Below, one piece after another: positions 23,001 to 35,815 of a DNA stretch of 64,000 bases (positions are counted from its first letter, which is position 1; every line of letters starts with the position of its first letter). The translations under genes and the position numbers were made by a program. Origin of the DNA: Scleromitrula shiraiana (lineage: Eukaryota; Ascomycota; Leotiomycetes; Helotiales; Sclerotiniaceae); assembly GCA_028455995.1 (NCBI GenBank), contig JABELC010000004.1:2232001-2296000 (forward strand), in the 5' to 3' direction. Under the pieces are notes generated by a model. It worked only from the letters and a program-made list of their open reading frames with translations. It was not told the DNA's origin and made no database searches.

Positions 23001-25182
23001 TAGTATTTTGGTAAGTTTTGAAGATAATTATATATATTATATATATATTTTAATATAAGTTAGAGAGAAAATTATACGAATTTTAAGTGTTTGATTTGAT
23101 AAAAAGAGTTTAGTTATTGATTTAGATAATAATATTATTATTGATTTTTAAAATAAGGGGAATAATAATAATAATATTTTAAAGTTAATAAATAGTTTTT
23201 AATATATATAATTCAATAAGTTTATTATTAATATATTAAAAAAATTATTCGATATAGATGAATATATAGGAATTAAAAATAAAGAATTATTTGATTAAGT
23301 ATTTGATAATAATAATAATATTGATATTGTTGATGAGGCTTTATTTTTTATTTTATTTGAATTTAAAAAAAAACGGAATTGATTAGTAAATTTAAAAAAT
23401 AAAAAAAAAATATTATTAATTGATATTAATAAAATTATTCGATTTTTATATAATATATAAATAATATTTATTATATTTAATGTAGTATATTATAATAGTA
23501 GTGATAATTTTAAAATTTTGGAAAAGGTATTAGCAAGTTTAAAAAAAGAATATTGGATTAAAGTTATTGAATTAGAGTATAAATTGTTATATAATAATAA
23601 GATATTTAGATTAATTAAAAAATTTAAAATATTTGATATTATTAACAAATATAAAATTTTATAAGGTAAGTTTATTTTTAAATAAAAATATAATAAAAAA
23701 AAAAATCATTAAATATAAAATTTATTAAATTATTTAAGGATATAAATAAAAATATAAAAAAGATTATAATTAAATATATACAAAGATATGCAAAATAATT
23801 ATATAAAAAATCTTTATAATATTAATAATAAAAAACAATTTTGAAATTGAATAAATGGATATTATCATAATATTTTTAAATAATGAATTTAATAAATTTG
23901 TTTTTATTAAATTATTATTATATTAGATTAAAGATAAAATTATATTTAATTTTACTAATAATAATATTTTATAGATATATATATTATTAAAGACTTTGTA
24001 TAAGCTAAAATAATTTTTATAATTATAATAAAATATATTATGTATTAAATTTATTGATATAGAATTCAAGTTTTTTAATATTAATAATTATATATATTAT
24101 AATTTTATTATAAAAGTCATTATATGCATTTATATTGATAATTTTTTTATAATTAATAAATAATAATCGATTAATTAAGTCAAATAAAACTTGATGAAAA
24201 TATTTAAAATGAAAAATCTTGGATTTGCCATTTATTTTTTAAATGTTAAAATTGTTAAAAATAAAATAAAAAAAATTATTATTTTATATTAAGATGTTTA
24301 TATATAAAAGATATTAAAAAAGTTTGGTTTTAATAATTACAAATCAAAATCTATATTAATAGTATTAGAAATTATAGATCTAATAATATCAAATATTAAA
24401 ATAATAATATTAGAATTTATTATTAAATATTAATTAAAAATGAGATCATTTAGATTTTTTTATATTTAAATTGATATTTTATTTATAATCGAAATTCTAT
24501 ATAGATTTTTAATCAATTTGATAGTTGTTTATATATTGATTTGTAATAGGGTTTATTAGTATATATTTGGAATAATTAATTATGCTATGGTTTATGATAA
24601 AATAATTAATAAATATATCAAAGGCTATAATGATTTAGATTATATTGGTGATATTATAATTAAAAAAAGTATTTTTGGATATGTTTATTTTATATATGAA
24701 GGTATTATTTTAGTATAATTTAAGAAATAAATTATTATTGCATTTTTTTTAATTGAGTTAGAATATTATGGTTTAATTAAAATATTAATGGAAACTTTAT
24801 AGATATAACAATTTTTAGTTGAAGTTAAATATAATAATAATAATAATATATGTATTATATTTTATAATAATAATTAAAATAGTTTAGTATTTGTAAAGAA
24901 TCTAAAAATCTATTAATGTATAAAATATATAGTTATAAAATATTATTTTATTAAAGAATAAATTATGTAAAAGCATATCGATCTTTGGTTTATTTTAATT
25001 GAAGAAATGGTGGTAGATAGTTTAATTAAATCATTAGTATTGATTAAGTACTAATGTTTTATTGAAATGTTTTGCATAAGGGTGCTTGAATTGCAGAATA
25101 TAATAAAGTAAATATATATATATAGTATAAAATAAGGGGTGATCAAGTTAACGCGGGTGATTAGCATATCGATAAAGAAATG

Positions 25183-25348
25183 TATTAGAATAGTTGCTGA
25201 ATAAGGATCACTCCACATTGAGACTAGTGTAATTACATAATCGATGGTTGATATATATCCCCTTATGGGATCAAGACCTTAGCTAATCAGTTAACAATAT
25301 AATGATATATCAACCCATAATGCTCTTCTTCATATCTGACCTTTTATA
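25183..25348 (+). repeat. 3' long terminal repeat of the copia element
   Basis: 166 bp starting TATTAGAATAG (a TG-to-TA change relative to the 5' copy) and ending CTTTTATA, then the target duplication GTTGG. It aligns without gaps to the 5' LTR. Confidence 0.9.
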
Positions 25349-25353
25349 GTTGG

Positions 25354-26766
25354 AATGGATAATGATATGATTATTGAATTGACCTCCGCTTCATCATGAT
25401 TCACTTGCAATATTATTCTTCATGGGTCGCGGAGTCATTGCTTATGTATCTATATGATATGCGGATCTCACTCATTATATATTGACTCCCTGACTTCCGC
25501 ATATTCGGATCCGGAGTAACAACCTTGGAAGTTTTCAAGTATCCCGTTATCCTATTAGGAGTCATAGTTATCTACAATCCTAGTGGACCTTATGGATGCC
25601 CGCGGCGAAGTATATGATGCAAAGATATCCACAAGGGTTGATGACATAAAAATAAGACTATATACACACTAGGGGTCTCGGACTTGCAATGAGCTACTAT
25701 AAAGATTCCAGCTTAAGTGAAATTCAATTGAGGATAATAGAATCAAGTAGTGTTGAGATCCTTCCACAATGAATAAAATTGTACAATAGGTAAGACAATA
25801 GTGCATAGTGTATTGTCCTTCCTTTGTGCGTTACTCTACCTAATAATCTTATTCAACAAGAGCAATTCACCTTCTGGGACCATATCATTTATCGTCCTAC
25901 AATATGAGTTCAAGTCAAGTCTATTGTTCATATCATCTTTCTCCCGTTTGGCAGCCAAATAACTCAAACAATCCTCCCATAACCCTAAGTAGTAGTGCTA
26001 CCACTGCACGTTTGTCGTATTATCTTCTTAAATAATCCGATGTGCTTGACAGGCGAGCTGCATATTTTCTAATGTCTATTCAAAAGATGAATACCTACAT
26101 ACATTTTTAATGGATCTACTTTTGATACTTAATTATGATATATATGCCCAAACACTGTCAAAACAAAGTCACTTTCAATATGTGCATACAATATAGATAT
26201 TGCAATATTGAATACATAACCATCGATTGTACATGAACTGGATAGACATACAAGTTTCAACAGCTCGAGAAGCCATGTTCAAGTATCAATTCTTTAAGTC
26301 TCTAGTCAACAAACCCCTCTAGTCTGTATTCGCCAGAGTAAGCAGAGAACATCATTGTTATTTGCACATATAACTACCATTTTCTTGAAACCTGCAGGTG
26401 TCATCCATATTGGTCAATGTGCCTCAAGTGAAAACCGCATTCTTCTTTCCTCATCCTGCCAACATCAACGTTGATTCATGCTTGAGCAGAAGTTTGCCTA
26501 TATGACTAATAGATATTTGTGGCCAAGTCCACTTCCACTATCAACGGTATGTATTATGATACGACTACGCTATGGTACCATAAATGTTGGTTTAAAGGTT
26601 ACTATCATATGATTTTATATGAATATCCCAATACCATCACATTCCAGTTCCTACGCCCAGATTTATGCAATACCCCACCACCCCATTCATGCCGGTCATA
26701 TACACCATATTAATTTTAGCGCCCAAACAAAAGAAAGCAAGCAAGGAAAGAGCCAACCCCCCTTCC
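25354..26766. other. Gene-free flank of the retrotransposon
   Basis: Normal base composition returns here, so RIP did not spread far. No gene or RNA was recognised. Parts such as 25640-25770 look like old LTR-type sequence, but without a second copy this cannot be supported. Confidence 0.4.
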
Positions 26767-27412
26767 CTAACTCGAAGCCCCATCATGAGCCAACTCCCTA
26801 ACCGACTCCGACTGATAATGTTTCGGCGACTTCGACAACTCCACCTCATAAGTATAATCCGCTCTTATCCCATTCCCCGCATTCAACTCCGGATCATGCT
26901 CAAAATCCCCATCGCGCAGCCGACTCCAATCTCCATCTCCATGTGCGCGCACCCACAGATATCTCCCTAGCCAGTGGCATCTGCGTTTTGTACAGCATTA
27001 CACCCGGGAACACTGCAACGGCCACATCGATCAAGATAGTGGAGACTGTTGAGGTATCGCTCAACGCAATCATAATGCCCATTCCCCTACACATCCCCAT
27101 TCCCTCAACCATCAATGAAGTAACCCAGTTTGCAGCTACTGGGCCACATAGAAACAAGATACCAATGAAGGTCACCAAGAAAGTAGCAATAGTGAAGATA
27201 AGTAATCCCCATATAAACAACCTGCATCCTTTGTGCATGCTAGCGATACGTAAGAGAGTCACGCAAATGCAGCTCTTGATAATGGCTAGCCCTATGACAT
27301 AGAGCATCATCCAGAGCATCATCCAGAGCATGAGGTATGTAGTGCCTTGTACCTCGAAGTATGCATTTAGCCCGTCATTGCGTGAGCCGAGTCCGACTCG
27401 AGTTCTGTTGCA
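26767..27412 (-). pseudogene. Truncated rhodopsin-like (Pth11-related) membrane protein
   Basis: Remnant of the large fungal family of rhodopsin-domain integral membrane proteins. The surviving frame reads ...NAYFEVQGTTYL, then IIKSCICVTLLRIA, LVTFIGILFLCGPVAANW and a helix ending PGVMLYKTQMPLAREISVG, all typical of helices 3-5. The N-terminal helices are absent. After ISVG the frame breaks, helices 6-7 are missing, and only a C-terminal-looking tail (26767-26952) remains in another frame. A 12-bp tandem duplication near 27304-27328 inserts LWMM. The gene is broken by deletion and frameshift and cannot make the full protein. Confidence 0.75.
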
Positions 27413-27589
27413 AGCTAGACCAACATCAATTCAACGATGGAAACGATCTCGTAGAGATTACTATCCGTTATTGGGTAAACGGACTGAGGGAATGCCGTAC
27501 CAATCCATGTATTATTGTCATGAAGTGAGTCTTGACATTGATAACTTCTTCGCAATTTTTTTTTTCACACAGTCTAATTTCATTGTTAG

Positions 27590-28350
27590 ATTAGGCATTG
27601 GTGCTGGTATCGCCAGAAACCTCGCGTCTAAAGGTACCGACATCTTAATCAGTTAGCTAACCGAAGGTTCAGACAGCTCTGCCACCGAGCTAGCGGAAGA
27701 GCCCACTAGAGAGTATGGCGTGGTCGGCGTGCCATGTCGATCCGACATTTCCACAGCTGAAGCTGAAGGTTGTGCCACTGTCATCGAGACTTGTCAACAA
27801 AAGACGCCTCGCAATATCAAGACCAGAAAGCTGCAGATTGACATTCTGATCAACGGCGCTGCTATCATGACAGCTATCGGTCTTCTCGAGTCAATTAATC
27901 ATGCAGATTTCCTCCAGCCATACGATCTATCTCACAGGAGCTTGCAAGCCATATCTTCCTACAGATCGATCGGGAAGAAATGTCAACGTTTCCAGCATTG
28001 GTCAGAAGGTTGGCCCTCCATATCTGACGCTTCATAACGGCACAAAGGGCGCGCTTGAGGTCATGACGAGAACCTGGGCATGAGAGTTGGCTGAACATGC
28101 TACGGTTAACACTATTACCCCTGGATCAGCGATGACTGATGTTCCGTCAATGTTCCGATGACGTGCTTGTAGCACAAGCATCATGGAGTCCATCGATCCC
28201 ATTATCACGTGTACGTGAGTGTGATATTGATGAGATCAAGGCAGCTAGCAAGAAATGGGGGGGTTCGTCCGGCACATCACATATTGAGGAGCTCACTGGC
28301 ACCGTTGCTATAGTTTGTAATCCAGAGAGTGCGTGCATCGTGCATGTATG
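27590..28350 (+). pseudogene. Short-chain dehydrogenase/reductase pseudogene
   Basis: Remains of a Rossmann-fold SDR. The nucleotide-binding start is cut to GIGAGIARNLASKGTDILIS. The NNAG motif survives as NGAA, then ACKPYLPTDRSGR, VNVSSIGQKVGPPYLTL and GTKGALEVMTRTWA. Two in-frame stops (TAG after ILIS at about 27653, TGA after RTWA at 28081) both read as single C-to-T changes from Gln and Arg codons. At least two frameshifts are needed to follow the homology. The catalytic Tyr of YxxxK is His here (HNGTK). It lies head to head with the rhodopsin-like remnant, so the pair may be the relic of one accessory locus. Confidence 0.85.
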
Positions 28351-28696
28351 ACCGGGAATGTAGTCAGCACCAATGTTTTAATGTTTTCGCTCTTCGCACG
28401 TAGATATTTGGATATTAGGATGAATGATAACGTTATAAATACGAAGCAATGCCTGTCTTTAGAATGAAGTTTTGGAGTCACAATTAATTAATTAATCAAT
28501 CGCACGAATTATGAGTTATGAGTTATGAGTTATGACTTCCAGTTCGCCATGCAAGAATCGAGCAGGAGATTCTATCTTTGTCTTACCTGACCCAATCTGT
28601 CGTCATAAAGGGAGCCTAACAAAATGTGTCGAGCAGATATTCAACTTCGAGATAAAAAACAAGAATTTGTGTTCAAAAGATTTGTTCGGGGTCAAG

Positions 28697-28727
<31 letters not shown>

Positions 28728-29705
28728 TGTATGTATGTATGTATGTATGTATGTATGTATATATGTATGCAACAAAAGCCTGGATATATTGAAAGCATTT
28801 GTATTCAACAAGTTGGATCCAGCGTCCATATCCATCGAGTATACAACCAAAAAAAAAAACTATATAATCCATCCCTCTAGACACCGATTGAATCTCCTAT
28901 ATATCATAAGATTATATCCTCACACACACCAACTCCATTCAAAGTTCGAAAGCAAGAAATACAACGAAACCGCGCCAACTAGTAGTAAAGTTTACTATAT
29001 ATACTAACGCACTCACTCACTCAACACCAATAAACAAAGCAAAGTTCACCTCTCAGAGAATCAAGGATCATAATCCAACTGAAAATTAATAGTAAAATTT
29101 TAATTTTTTTATAGAATCCCATTATAATATTCATATCTTGTTAATTTCTCCACCCCCATAGTTTAGTTGTACATGTAAAATCATGAACCCTATATCAACC
29201 AACCATACTAAAGTGCCAACCATTCATTCCCACCAAGGTAGGCGATTTTTAAACTAGTTTCCTCAAATGACCTTTTTGATGTTTTGACTTCGTTCCTTTT
29301 CATGCCTATCCTTCCTTGCCTAACCCTCTGATACATAGCATAGCTCCCTTTTCTATCATCCCCCATCCATCCTCCTAAAATGTACCTTTCAAATAAAAGT
29401 TCCAAGAATGAGACCAACCAGTGATACCTCAATTCCACTTCCTATTTCTCTCATCCATATGCGTCTATGTCAAGTAACCCCTGAATTATCCATAAATCCA
29501 TAGGTGCTTGTGGGTATCGTAATTTCGTTACGACGTGAAAAAAAAAGATAAGGAAAAAAAAAAAATGTGTACAAGAAATTTAATATGCCGAAAACAAATC
29601 CCTCCATGCCATGCAATCATTAGTTTCTGCAATAAAATAAAGTGATAAAGTATAATTTAATACAAGTGTTGTGAATAGCAAGAAATGCGATTAAGAACCA
29701 ATTGC
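28351..29705. other. Intergenic region with a GTAT microsatellite
   Basis: 3' flank of STE11. Contains the tetranucleotide array listed next and AT-rich DNA. Nothing else recognised. Confidence 0.5.
28699..28768. repeat. (GTAT)n microsatellite
   Basis: About 15 near-perfect GTAT units followed by GTATATAT. The apparent YVCM-repeat peptides here are an artefact of the repeat. Confidence 0.95.
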
Positions 29706-32620
29706 CTAAGTAATTGGATTCAAGAACGGGCTGAAAAGCAATTCATCGGCACTTGGACGTTTTGTATGTTCAACTTCAAAAGTTGAAGCCAAGAAGGTTT
29801 TAGCATCATGGCTGGCCTCTTCTGGTACAGTAGGACTAATCTTTGCACCTCCAATTTTGAAAATGGCCTGAAGCTGAGAGCAATCGGGGAAAGGATGGGT
29901 ACCAGTCATCATTTCGATGACGAGACAACCAAGAGACCAGATATCTGCTTTGCGGGTATATGAAGTTTGCTTGACAACCTCGGGAGCCATCCAGAACACA
30001 GATCCTTGTAGCGAAGGACGATTCTTGTTATTGCCAGGCCCACTAAGAAGATTCGATGCTTCGATCTTCTTGGAAATTCCAAAATCGGAGATCTTGATTC
30101 CACCTTTGTTGTCAACGAGGATGTTAGCACCCTTGATATCTCTATGAATGATATCACGGCCATGAAGGTATGCCAAGCCAGTGACGATTTGACGAACAAA
30201 ACTTCGGATAAGGGGTTCTCGCAATGCACCATAAGAGTTGAGCATGGTTTGAACAGAACCACCAGGAACATACTCAAGGAAAATGTTAAGATGGTTATCG
30301 GAAGAGCTTGCTCCAAGATATTGTACGATATTAGGATGTTGAAGGTCTCGCAAAAAGCTAATTTCACGCTTCAAAGCGTCGATCATGGACTTCTTGCGAG
30401 CATCGTTTTGAGTGTTTACTCCAGGAGAAGGAGTCTCAACTTGCTTGACTGCAAGCAGTTCACCTGTGACTGCATGTAAAGCCAAGTAGACACTACCAAA
30501 GGAACCTTGACCAATAAGTGCTCCTTTCATCCATTTGCTGTCATCCCACGAGTCTCCTTGTAAGAAGCTCTCTAATTCTTCGTCCAGATCTTCACCATCG
30601 TTATTCAGAGCTTGAGTTATTTCCTTTAGTGAATCCCCAGCTTCTGTGCTACCATCCTCGAAGTAGCTGTCTCTCACACTGCTTCCATCATCGCCGATGA
30701 TGTTAACATTGGTGGTGGTATCAGATCCAGATCCACCATCAAATGACATGAATGATTTTCGGTCTGGTTCGATTGGTGATTCTTCTTGTACACGTTCAAG
30801 TAGTGAAGAAGCAACGGAGTCTCTATATCGACTATTCGCTCGTGAAAGATCCAAGGGTCTGATTTTCGCTAGTTGACTGTTGCCACTAAGCCAAGTGTCT
30901 GCGATAGTTGGCATTGGAGGGGCATCTGCGACACTTGATGCAAAACTCAAATTGCTGGCAACACTCAAGCGGCTATTGACTTTGCTGAGACGAGTAGACC
31001 TTCGTAAAGAAAGTCTTGCAGTCCGGTCGATCTCTTCACGAGGATGATCAGGGAAGTATGTCGTCAAGTCAGATGTAATAAGTTCACTTGGTGGTCTCTG
31101 TCCAAAGAAATGACGTAAACCACCTTTCTTTCCAGACTTATACCTTGCGGTGTCCCTGGATTCGACAGGTAGTGGTCTCTCAAGATCCTTGGCTGCATTG
31201 TAAACATTACGTTCTCGCTCGGTAACCGATAAGTTAGATCCAGTGCTCTGAAATGAGGCAGGCGACAATGGGTGTTGAAGGTTGTCACCCCAAGTCTCAC
31301 CCAAGACTTTCTGAACCTTCTGTTGGCTGCGTGTATTGGCACTCAAGGTCTCTATGGCACGGTTATGAGTCGTTGTAGCTTCTTCCATAGCGATACTAGC
31401 AGCTCGCTGCAACTCTTCATCGCCAGGCTCACCAGCATGAATCTTTCTCAATATGAGTCGATTTCGTTCTGCCCTCTTTTGGTCCTTTATGATACGCCAC
31501 AATTCAGCTTCGAGAAGTCGACGGCATTGGCTAGGGTCTGGGTCTATGCCAGCAAGAACCCAAAAGCAATAGTTTCGATCATGATCCTCGCGATAACCAA
31601 ACTTTCTCAATGTTAACCGCATGACCTCATCGCAAGAGTTGCAGTTTGCAACTTTGACAACCTTGGTTACACCTTTTGATGATATAACCCTAATGACATC
31701 TTGGTTGATAGGTAGAGAAGCCATTAATGAGCCATCGACGCTAGGATTAGCTCGAATGTGACGAGGAAGACGAGCCGTTTGTGGCTGTGAAGGATCAGAC
31801 GGAGTGGTAGGACGTCTGCCAGAGACAGTGGCAGCACTTCCTGGCATGTTACTTTGGCCGTTAAAATATCCTTGCGTTTGTTCCCGTTTCATTGACTCAG
31901 CTGGACTAGCGATATTATATCTTGGTTGTCGAACCTGTGGTCGAACTTCTGCTCCAGTCAAAGGTGAAACTGGACGTGAGACTGGTTTGCTAACATTCTC
32001 GGGAATAGCTGTGGCAGGATTCAGGACATCAAATTGTCTCGAGAATCTCTTGTTCGATGAGGTAGGCATGGCTCGACTTCCCGAATTTGGTGGACGTGGT
32101 GAGCCAGATGAGGAGGGTGTATGTGCAAAGCTATTGTCTAAACCAGCAAAAGAATCCTACAAATGTCAACTTCAATCAAAACTCAAGTGAACAATAGTTC
32201 GCTTACCCTATTTCTCTTCTTCTGATTAGCGTAAGCCTTCGTCCTGAGCTTCTTGATTCCCAAAAACAAACGAACGCGATCTCCAATCTTTTCAATTCCC
32301 ATTTCTTGTAGAACCGATTTATCCATCTCTAATAAATTCTCTCCATTGATATTATTTTTCTTGAACAACTTCTCATAGTCACCACAATTGATACTTCTCA
32401 GCCAATCGCAAACTTGGTCTTCGTCCCATCTTTTCGCAGATTCCGGACCATCCACATCCGAAAATTCGGATTCTGTCGGACTCGCGAACGTCTGATTCGT
32501 CGTTAACATGGCCGGTGCTCTCCGACTTGATTGAGTTGTCGTTTGTGAATTGGAAGAGATTGAAGATGAAGATGGACCCAGCGATGGGGGAAAGGGGGAT
32601 TTAGAAGCAAGCATTGCCAT
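29706..32620 (-). CDS. STE11: MAPKKK Ste11 with SAM, Ras-binding and kinase domains
   Basis: Top kinase of the pheromone/filamentation (Fus3/Kss1-type) MAP-kinase cascade, phosphorylating a Ste7-type MAPKK; in pathogenic fungi this pathway controls development and infection. Exons 32207-32620 and 29706-32156 (50-nt intron, GTAAGC/TTGTAG) give 954 residues. A SAM domain at about 64-128 (WDEDQVCDWLRSI) would bind the Ste50 adaptor. A Ras-binding-type domain sits near 290-390 (VIRVISSKGVTKVV). A Ser-rich linker leads to the kinase near 685-950, with GQGSFGSVYLA, LAVKQV, HRDIKGANIL, DFGISKK and MAPEVV, and it ends six residues before the stop. No catalytic residue is missing. Bck1, the other fungal MAPKKK of this size, lacks the SAM domain. 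Confidence 0.96.
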
Positions 32621-33837
32621 TTTGTCGGATGGAAATTATTTAGGCATATAGAAAGAAATATTAAAATATACAGAAATTGATTTTGTTGACAGAAGGAGCG
32701 AATTTTGAGATTCGAAGGTGAAAGCGATTGATACAGTTGATTATTTGTGAGTCAAAAATAGTATTTGAGGCGGACTGATCGATTAAAATTGTTGATGTCG
32801 AGGGAGTTGATGATAATGATGATGATGATGTTGTATTGGTGACGATATTTGTTTCAGAGGTAAAGTTTGAATATTTAAAAGCTTTGAAGTTGAAAGAGAG
32901 AAAGAAAGTTCAAAGCCGCAGGGGGAGGGTTATTGTGGTGGTGGTGGTTGGTGGTGATGGTATAAAAAGTGAGTGAAGTGAACAATGAAAAAAAAAAGAT
33001 GGGAAATTTCTTTTCTTTTCTTTTTGATATACTCGTATTTGCAAATGTGCAAATGCCTGTAGCTTAATGCTCAATTGCTCAAAAATGATCGTTGCAAATA
33101 ATGTCGTCTGAGCTATTTTTGAAGTTATAGATCTTCCAGGATCTACGTTGAATACCTTAAGTGGAGGTCTTGTATATGTTGCTCTCTTTATATATTTTTT
33201 CTCGAAATTGGATGCGTTTGAATAATGTGGAGTGAGTTGGGTTGGGTTGAGTACGTATTGAGGGGATAGACAACTTTTTTTTGTTCAAGAAAAAAGTGAC
33301 ACAGTGGAGATTTCCCAAGGTGATGGTCGAAATGCGATACGATACGATACAATGATTCGGAGGGAGGGACGGAGGGAGGGGGGGGAAAGAAGCGATTGAT
33401 GAGAAATTTCAAAATATTGGTAGGAACGATACGTATCGATACCTGATATGTATGTAACAATGAATAGTAAGGAAGGAGAGAGTGAGCAAGTGAGCAAGTG
33501 AGCAGGCAAGCACACATGCAATCAAATCCAATAGCAGAGGTAAGAAGAGTAGAAGGACCAAGATACTTTTGAACTTTTGAACTTTTGAAGCAATAGTCGT
33601 AGAGTAAGCAAAATAAAAAAACCCCCCCTTTCAAGACTTTTAAGAGAGTAAACACTTCCCTAATCTCTCTATAGTTAGTTAGATATCTCTCTCTATTACC
33701 GACTGAATTACCTAGGAGTTACCTCATTATCTAGGAGAAGAAGAAGAAGTCTAGATACCTATAGGTAGCTTTTTTGTAAGTCTGAGACTTGAGACAACCA
33801 TCAACGCGACTAGCTATCAAAAGTAAGGTAAGCCCAC

Positions 33838-33893
33838 CTCTCACCCACCTCTCGCCCACCTCTCGCCCACCTTGCCCACCAAGCCCACCTTGT
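33838..33893. repeat. GCCCACCTCTC minisatellite
   Basis: About five imperfect tandem units of GCCCACCTCTC and shorter variants (GCCCACCTT, GCCCACCAA). Confidence 0.8.
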
Positions 33894-34229
33894 TCAAAGT
33901 AAGCTACGTTTTATATGAGTGGAGAAAATTAAATTAAATTAAATGGAAAAGAACCAAAGAAAATGCTTGAATTCCATATCTACATATATTTTCATAATAC
34001 CTAGTAGGGTATGCAGGGCTTGATAAGAAAGAAAGGCGTAAACATGAAATTAACTTAATATGGTTAAGGGTTAAGAAGATTATGCCATTTTCAAGGGTAA
34101 TTAACCAATTAGGCAATTTTCACTGCTCTTCTAACTTTTATTTGGTTTTATTTGGTTTGATCGCTCTTTATTAAGCTAGTTCTATAGTTCTATCTAGTAT
34201 GGAACTTCTTCCACTTGGGTACTTACGAT

Positions 34230-34272
34230 ACTGTGCTGGGTATTGTGCTGGGTACTGTGCTGGGTACTGTGC
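34230..34272. repeat. GTGCTGGGTACT tandem repeat
   Basis: Three and a half 12-bp units with one C/T variant. Confidence 0.85.
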
Positions 34273-35649
34273 AGGGAGGTGGTGCAGTACAGATGAAGTG
34301 AAGTGCACGGTTCTTAAAGTCTAAAAGCTAAATTGATACTCATCCACTTCTCTCCTCTCGAGTCTCAATAATGGATAGATTGAATGAGTAGACAGACTGT
34401 AGACCTCGGGAGAATTTTTTTTCTTCATTCTTAAACAATCCATCCTTAAACAATCCATCCTTACTGCCCAGATGTACTTTTATTGTATACACTACTCGAG
34501 TACGTACATAATATAGATCTAAATCTAAAGCGCCGAGGAACTACCTACAAGTATCATATCGTATCGATTCCAACTTCATTCTTAGGGGGCATATATCGAT
34601 CTACAAGTTACAACAAACGAGATATCGATGAAAAGGTTATACTATTATGCATCTGTATAGGAAAATAATGTTATAAGTTAATTCTTCTGCTCCGAGATGA
34701 TCTAAGATGATCTAAAATGATCTAAGATGATCTCAGGATAGTAAGACCGACTACTTACATACATACATAACACATACACGATATGGAGTTAATGAAGAGA
34801 GCTAATATTGATTCCTAGCCAAAGGATTCATGATTGAGGCTTTCATTGCCCAAGTGATGTTGTTACTTCCAAGTTGATTTGATTCTGTCGTGATAAGATT
34901 GGTGAGTGAGGCTACCAGTGAGGCAATGATGTCTGAGGATTTGAAACGGGATCTAGATTCTAGAAGAAGATGAATGGTGAATAGTGAATGATGATAGACA
35001 TTATAAATGTTGAAATATTTATCCATCCATACAATATCAAAATCCCACATGTACTGTACCTTCAAAAGTTCAAGGTTTGGTAACCTTAGCTATGGGTTCT
35101 ATGCTGTACCAAATTTCTACCCTACGTTATGCTATGCGCTGGCAACTCCTTCAAGGCTCCTCATGCAAAAGAATTTTTTAGATAGATAAAGATCTGGAAT
35201 ATTCTCATAAACCTCATTTGTTAAATTTTTTTGATTTTTTTTATTTTTTTTTATTTTTTTGATTTTTTGGCTCTCTTTCTTCTGACGCCTTCTCCTCTTT
35301 TCGATTGTTTTTTTCATAACGACCATGATGACGATGATGTTTTCATATTTGATTGGTGCTGGTATGGATTTATGCGCTTGATAGTTTGAATTATGAAACA
35401 TCCCAAGTACCCAAGTACCCAAGTCAGTAATGTTAGTTCATAATAATTACTTAGCTAAGGAAGGTCGTGCACGAACAGCCCAGTGAGAATCTCAGCCTCT
35501 AAAGGACCAACAGGGGGAATCCTTTTCTTCAGGGGAATTTATTTGCTACCCAAGTTTGAGATAAAAATTGTTTTTTTTTCTGGAATCTTGAGATTCAAAT
35601 CTTTCTATTGTAGGTTTTAATTATCAAAGGGACGCTGTTGAACCTTATG

Positions 35650-35815
35650 CTTATGTTTATGTTTATGTTATGTTCATGTTATGTATCACTCATATTATAT
35701 GTATCATTCATGTTATGTATCACTCATATTATATGTATCATTCATGTTATGTATCATTCATGTTATATGTATCACTCATGTTATATGCATCACTCATGTT
35801 ATGTATCACTTTTTA
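35650..35815. repeat. Minisatellite of CATTCATGTTATGTAT-type units
   Basis: Tandem array built from alternating units of about 14-18 bp (TCACTCATATTATATGTA, TCATTCATGTTATGTA). It is open in several frames, which gives misleading open reading frames. Confidence 0.85.

Larger units (their letters stand above)
19864..25348 (+). mobile_element. RIP-degraded Ty1/copia LTR retrotransposon
   Basis: A complete but dead element of 5485 bp with 166-bp LTRs and a 5-bp target duplication GTTGG (19859-19863 and 25349-25353). The interior is extremely AT-rich and full of stops, yet copia landmarks survive in copia order. An integrase-like block starts near 22399 (EFLYINIIKIN, matching the usual HTDIVGP region). 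Reverse transcriptase shows TLYKLK at 23993-24010 (for LYGLK) and YIDN at 24131-24142 (for YVDD). RNase H shows GYNDLDYIGD near 24623 (for GYSDADWAGD) and KHIDLWF near 24973. The order INT before RT excludes Ty3/gypsy. The Gly-to-Lys and Asp-to-Asn type changes are G-to-A effects, as expected from RIP. Confidence 0.9.

Noticed and set aside
25524..25760. Longer 3' LTR reaching to about 25757
   Set aside because: A short similarity to bases after the 5' LTR exists, but the gap-free 166-bp match and the GTTGG duplication define the ends better.
28624..29007. Open frames with YVCM repeats on both strands
   Set aside because: Produced by the GTAT microsatellite.
33188..33655. 155-codon open frame on the minus strand
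   Set aside because: Low-complexity, pyrimidine-rich translation with no domain and no splice context. It lies over GGA-rich repeats.
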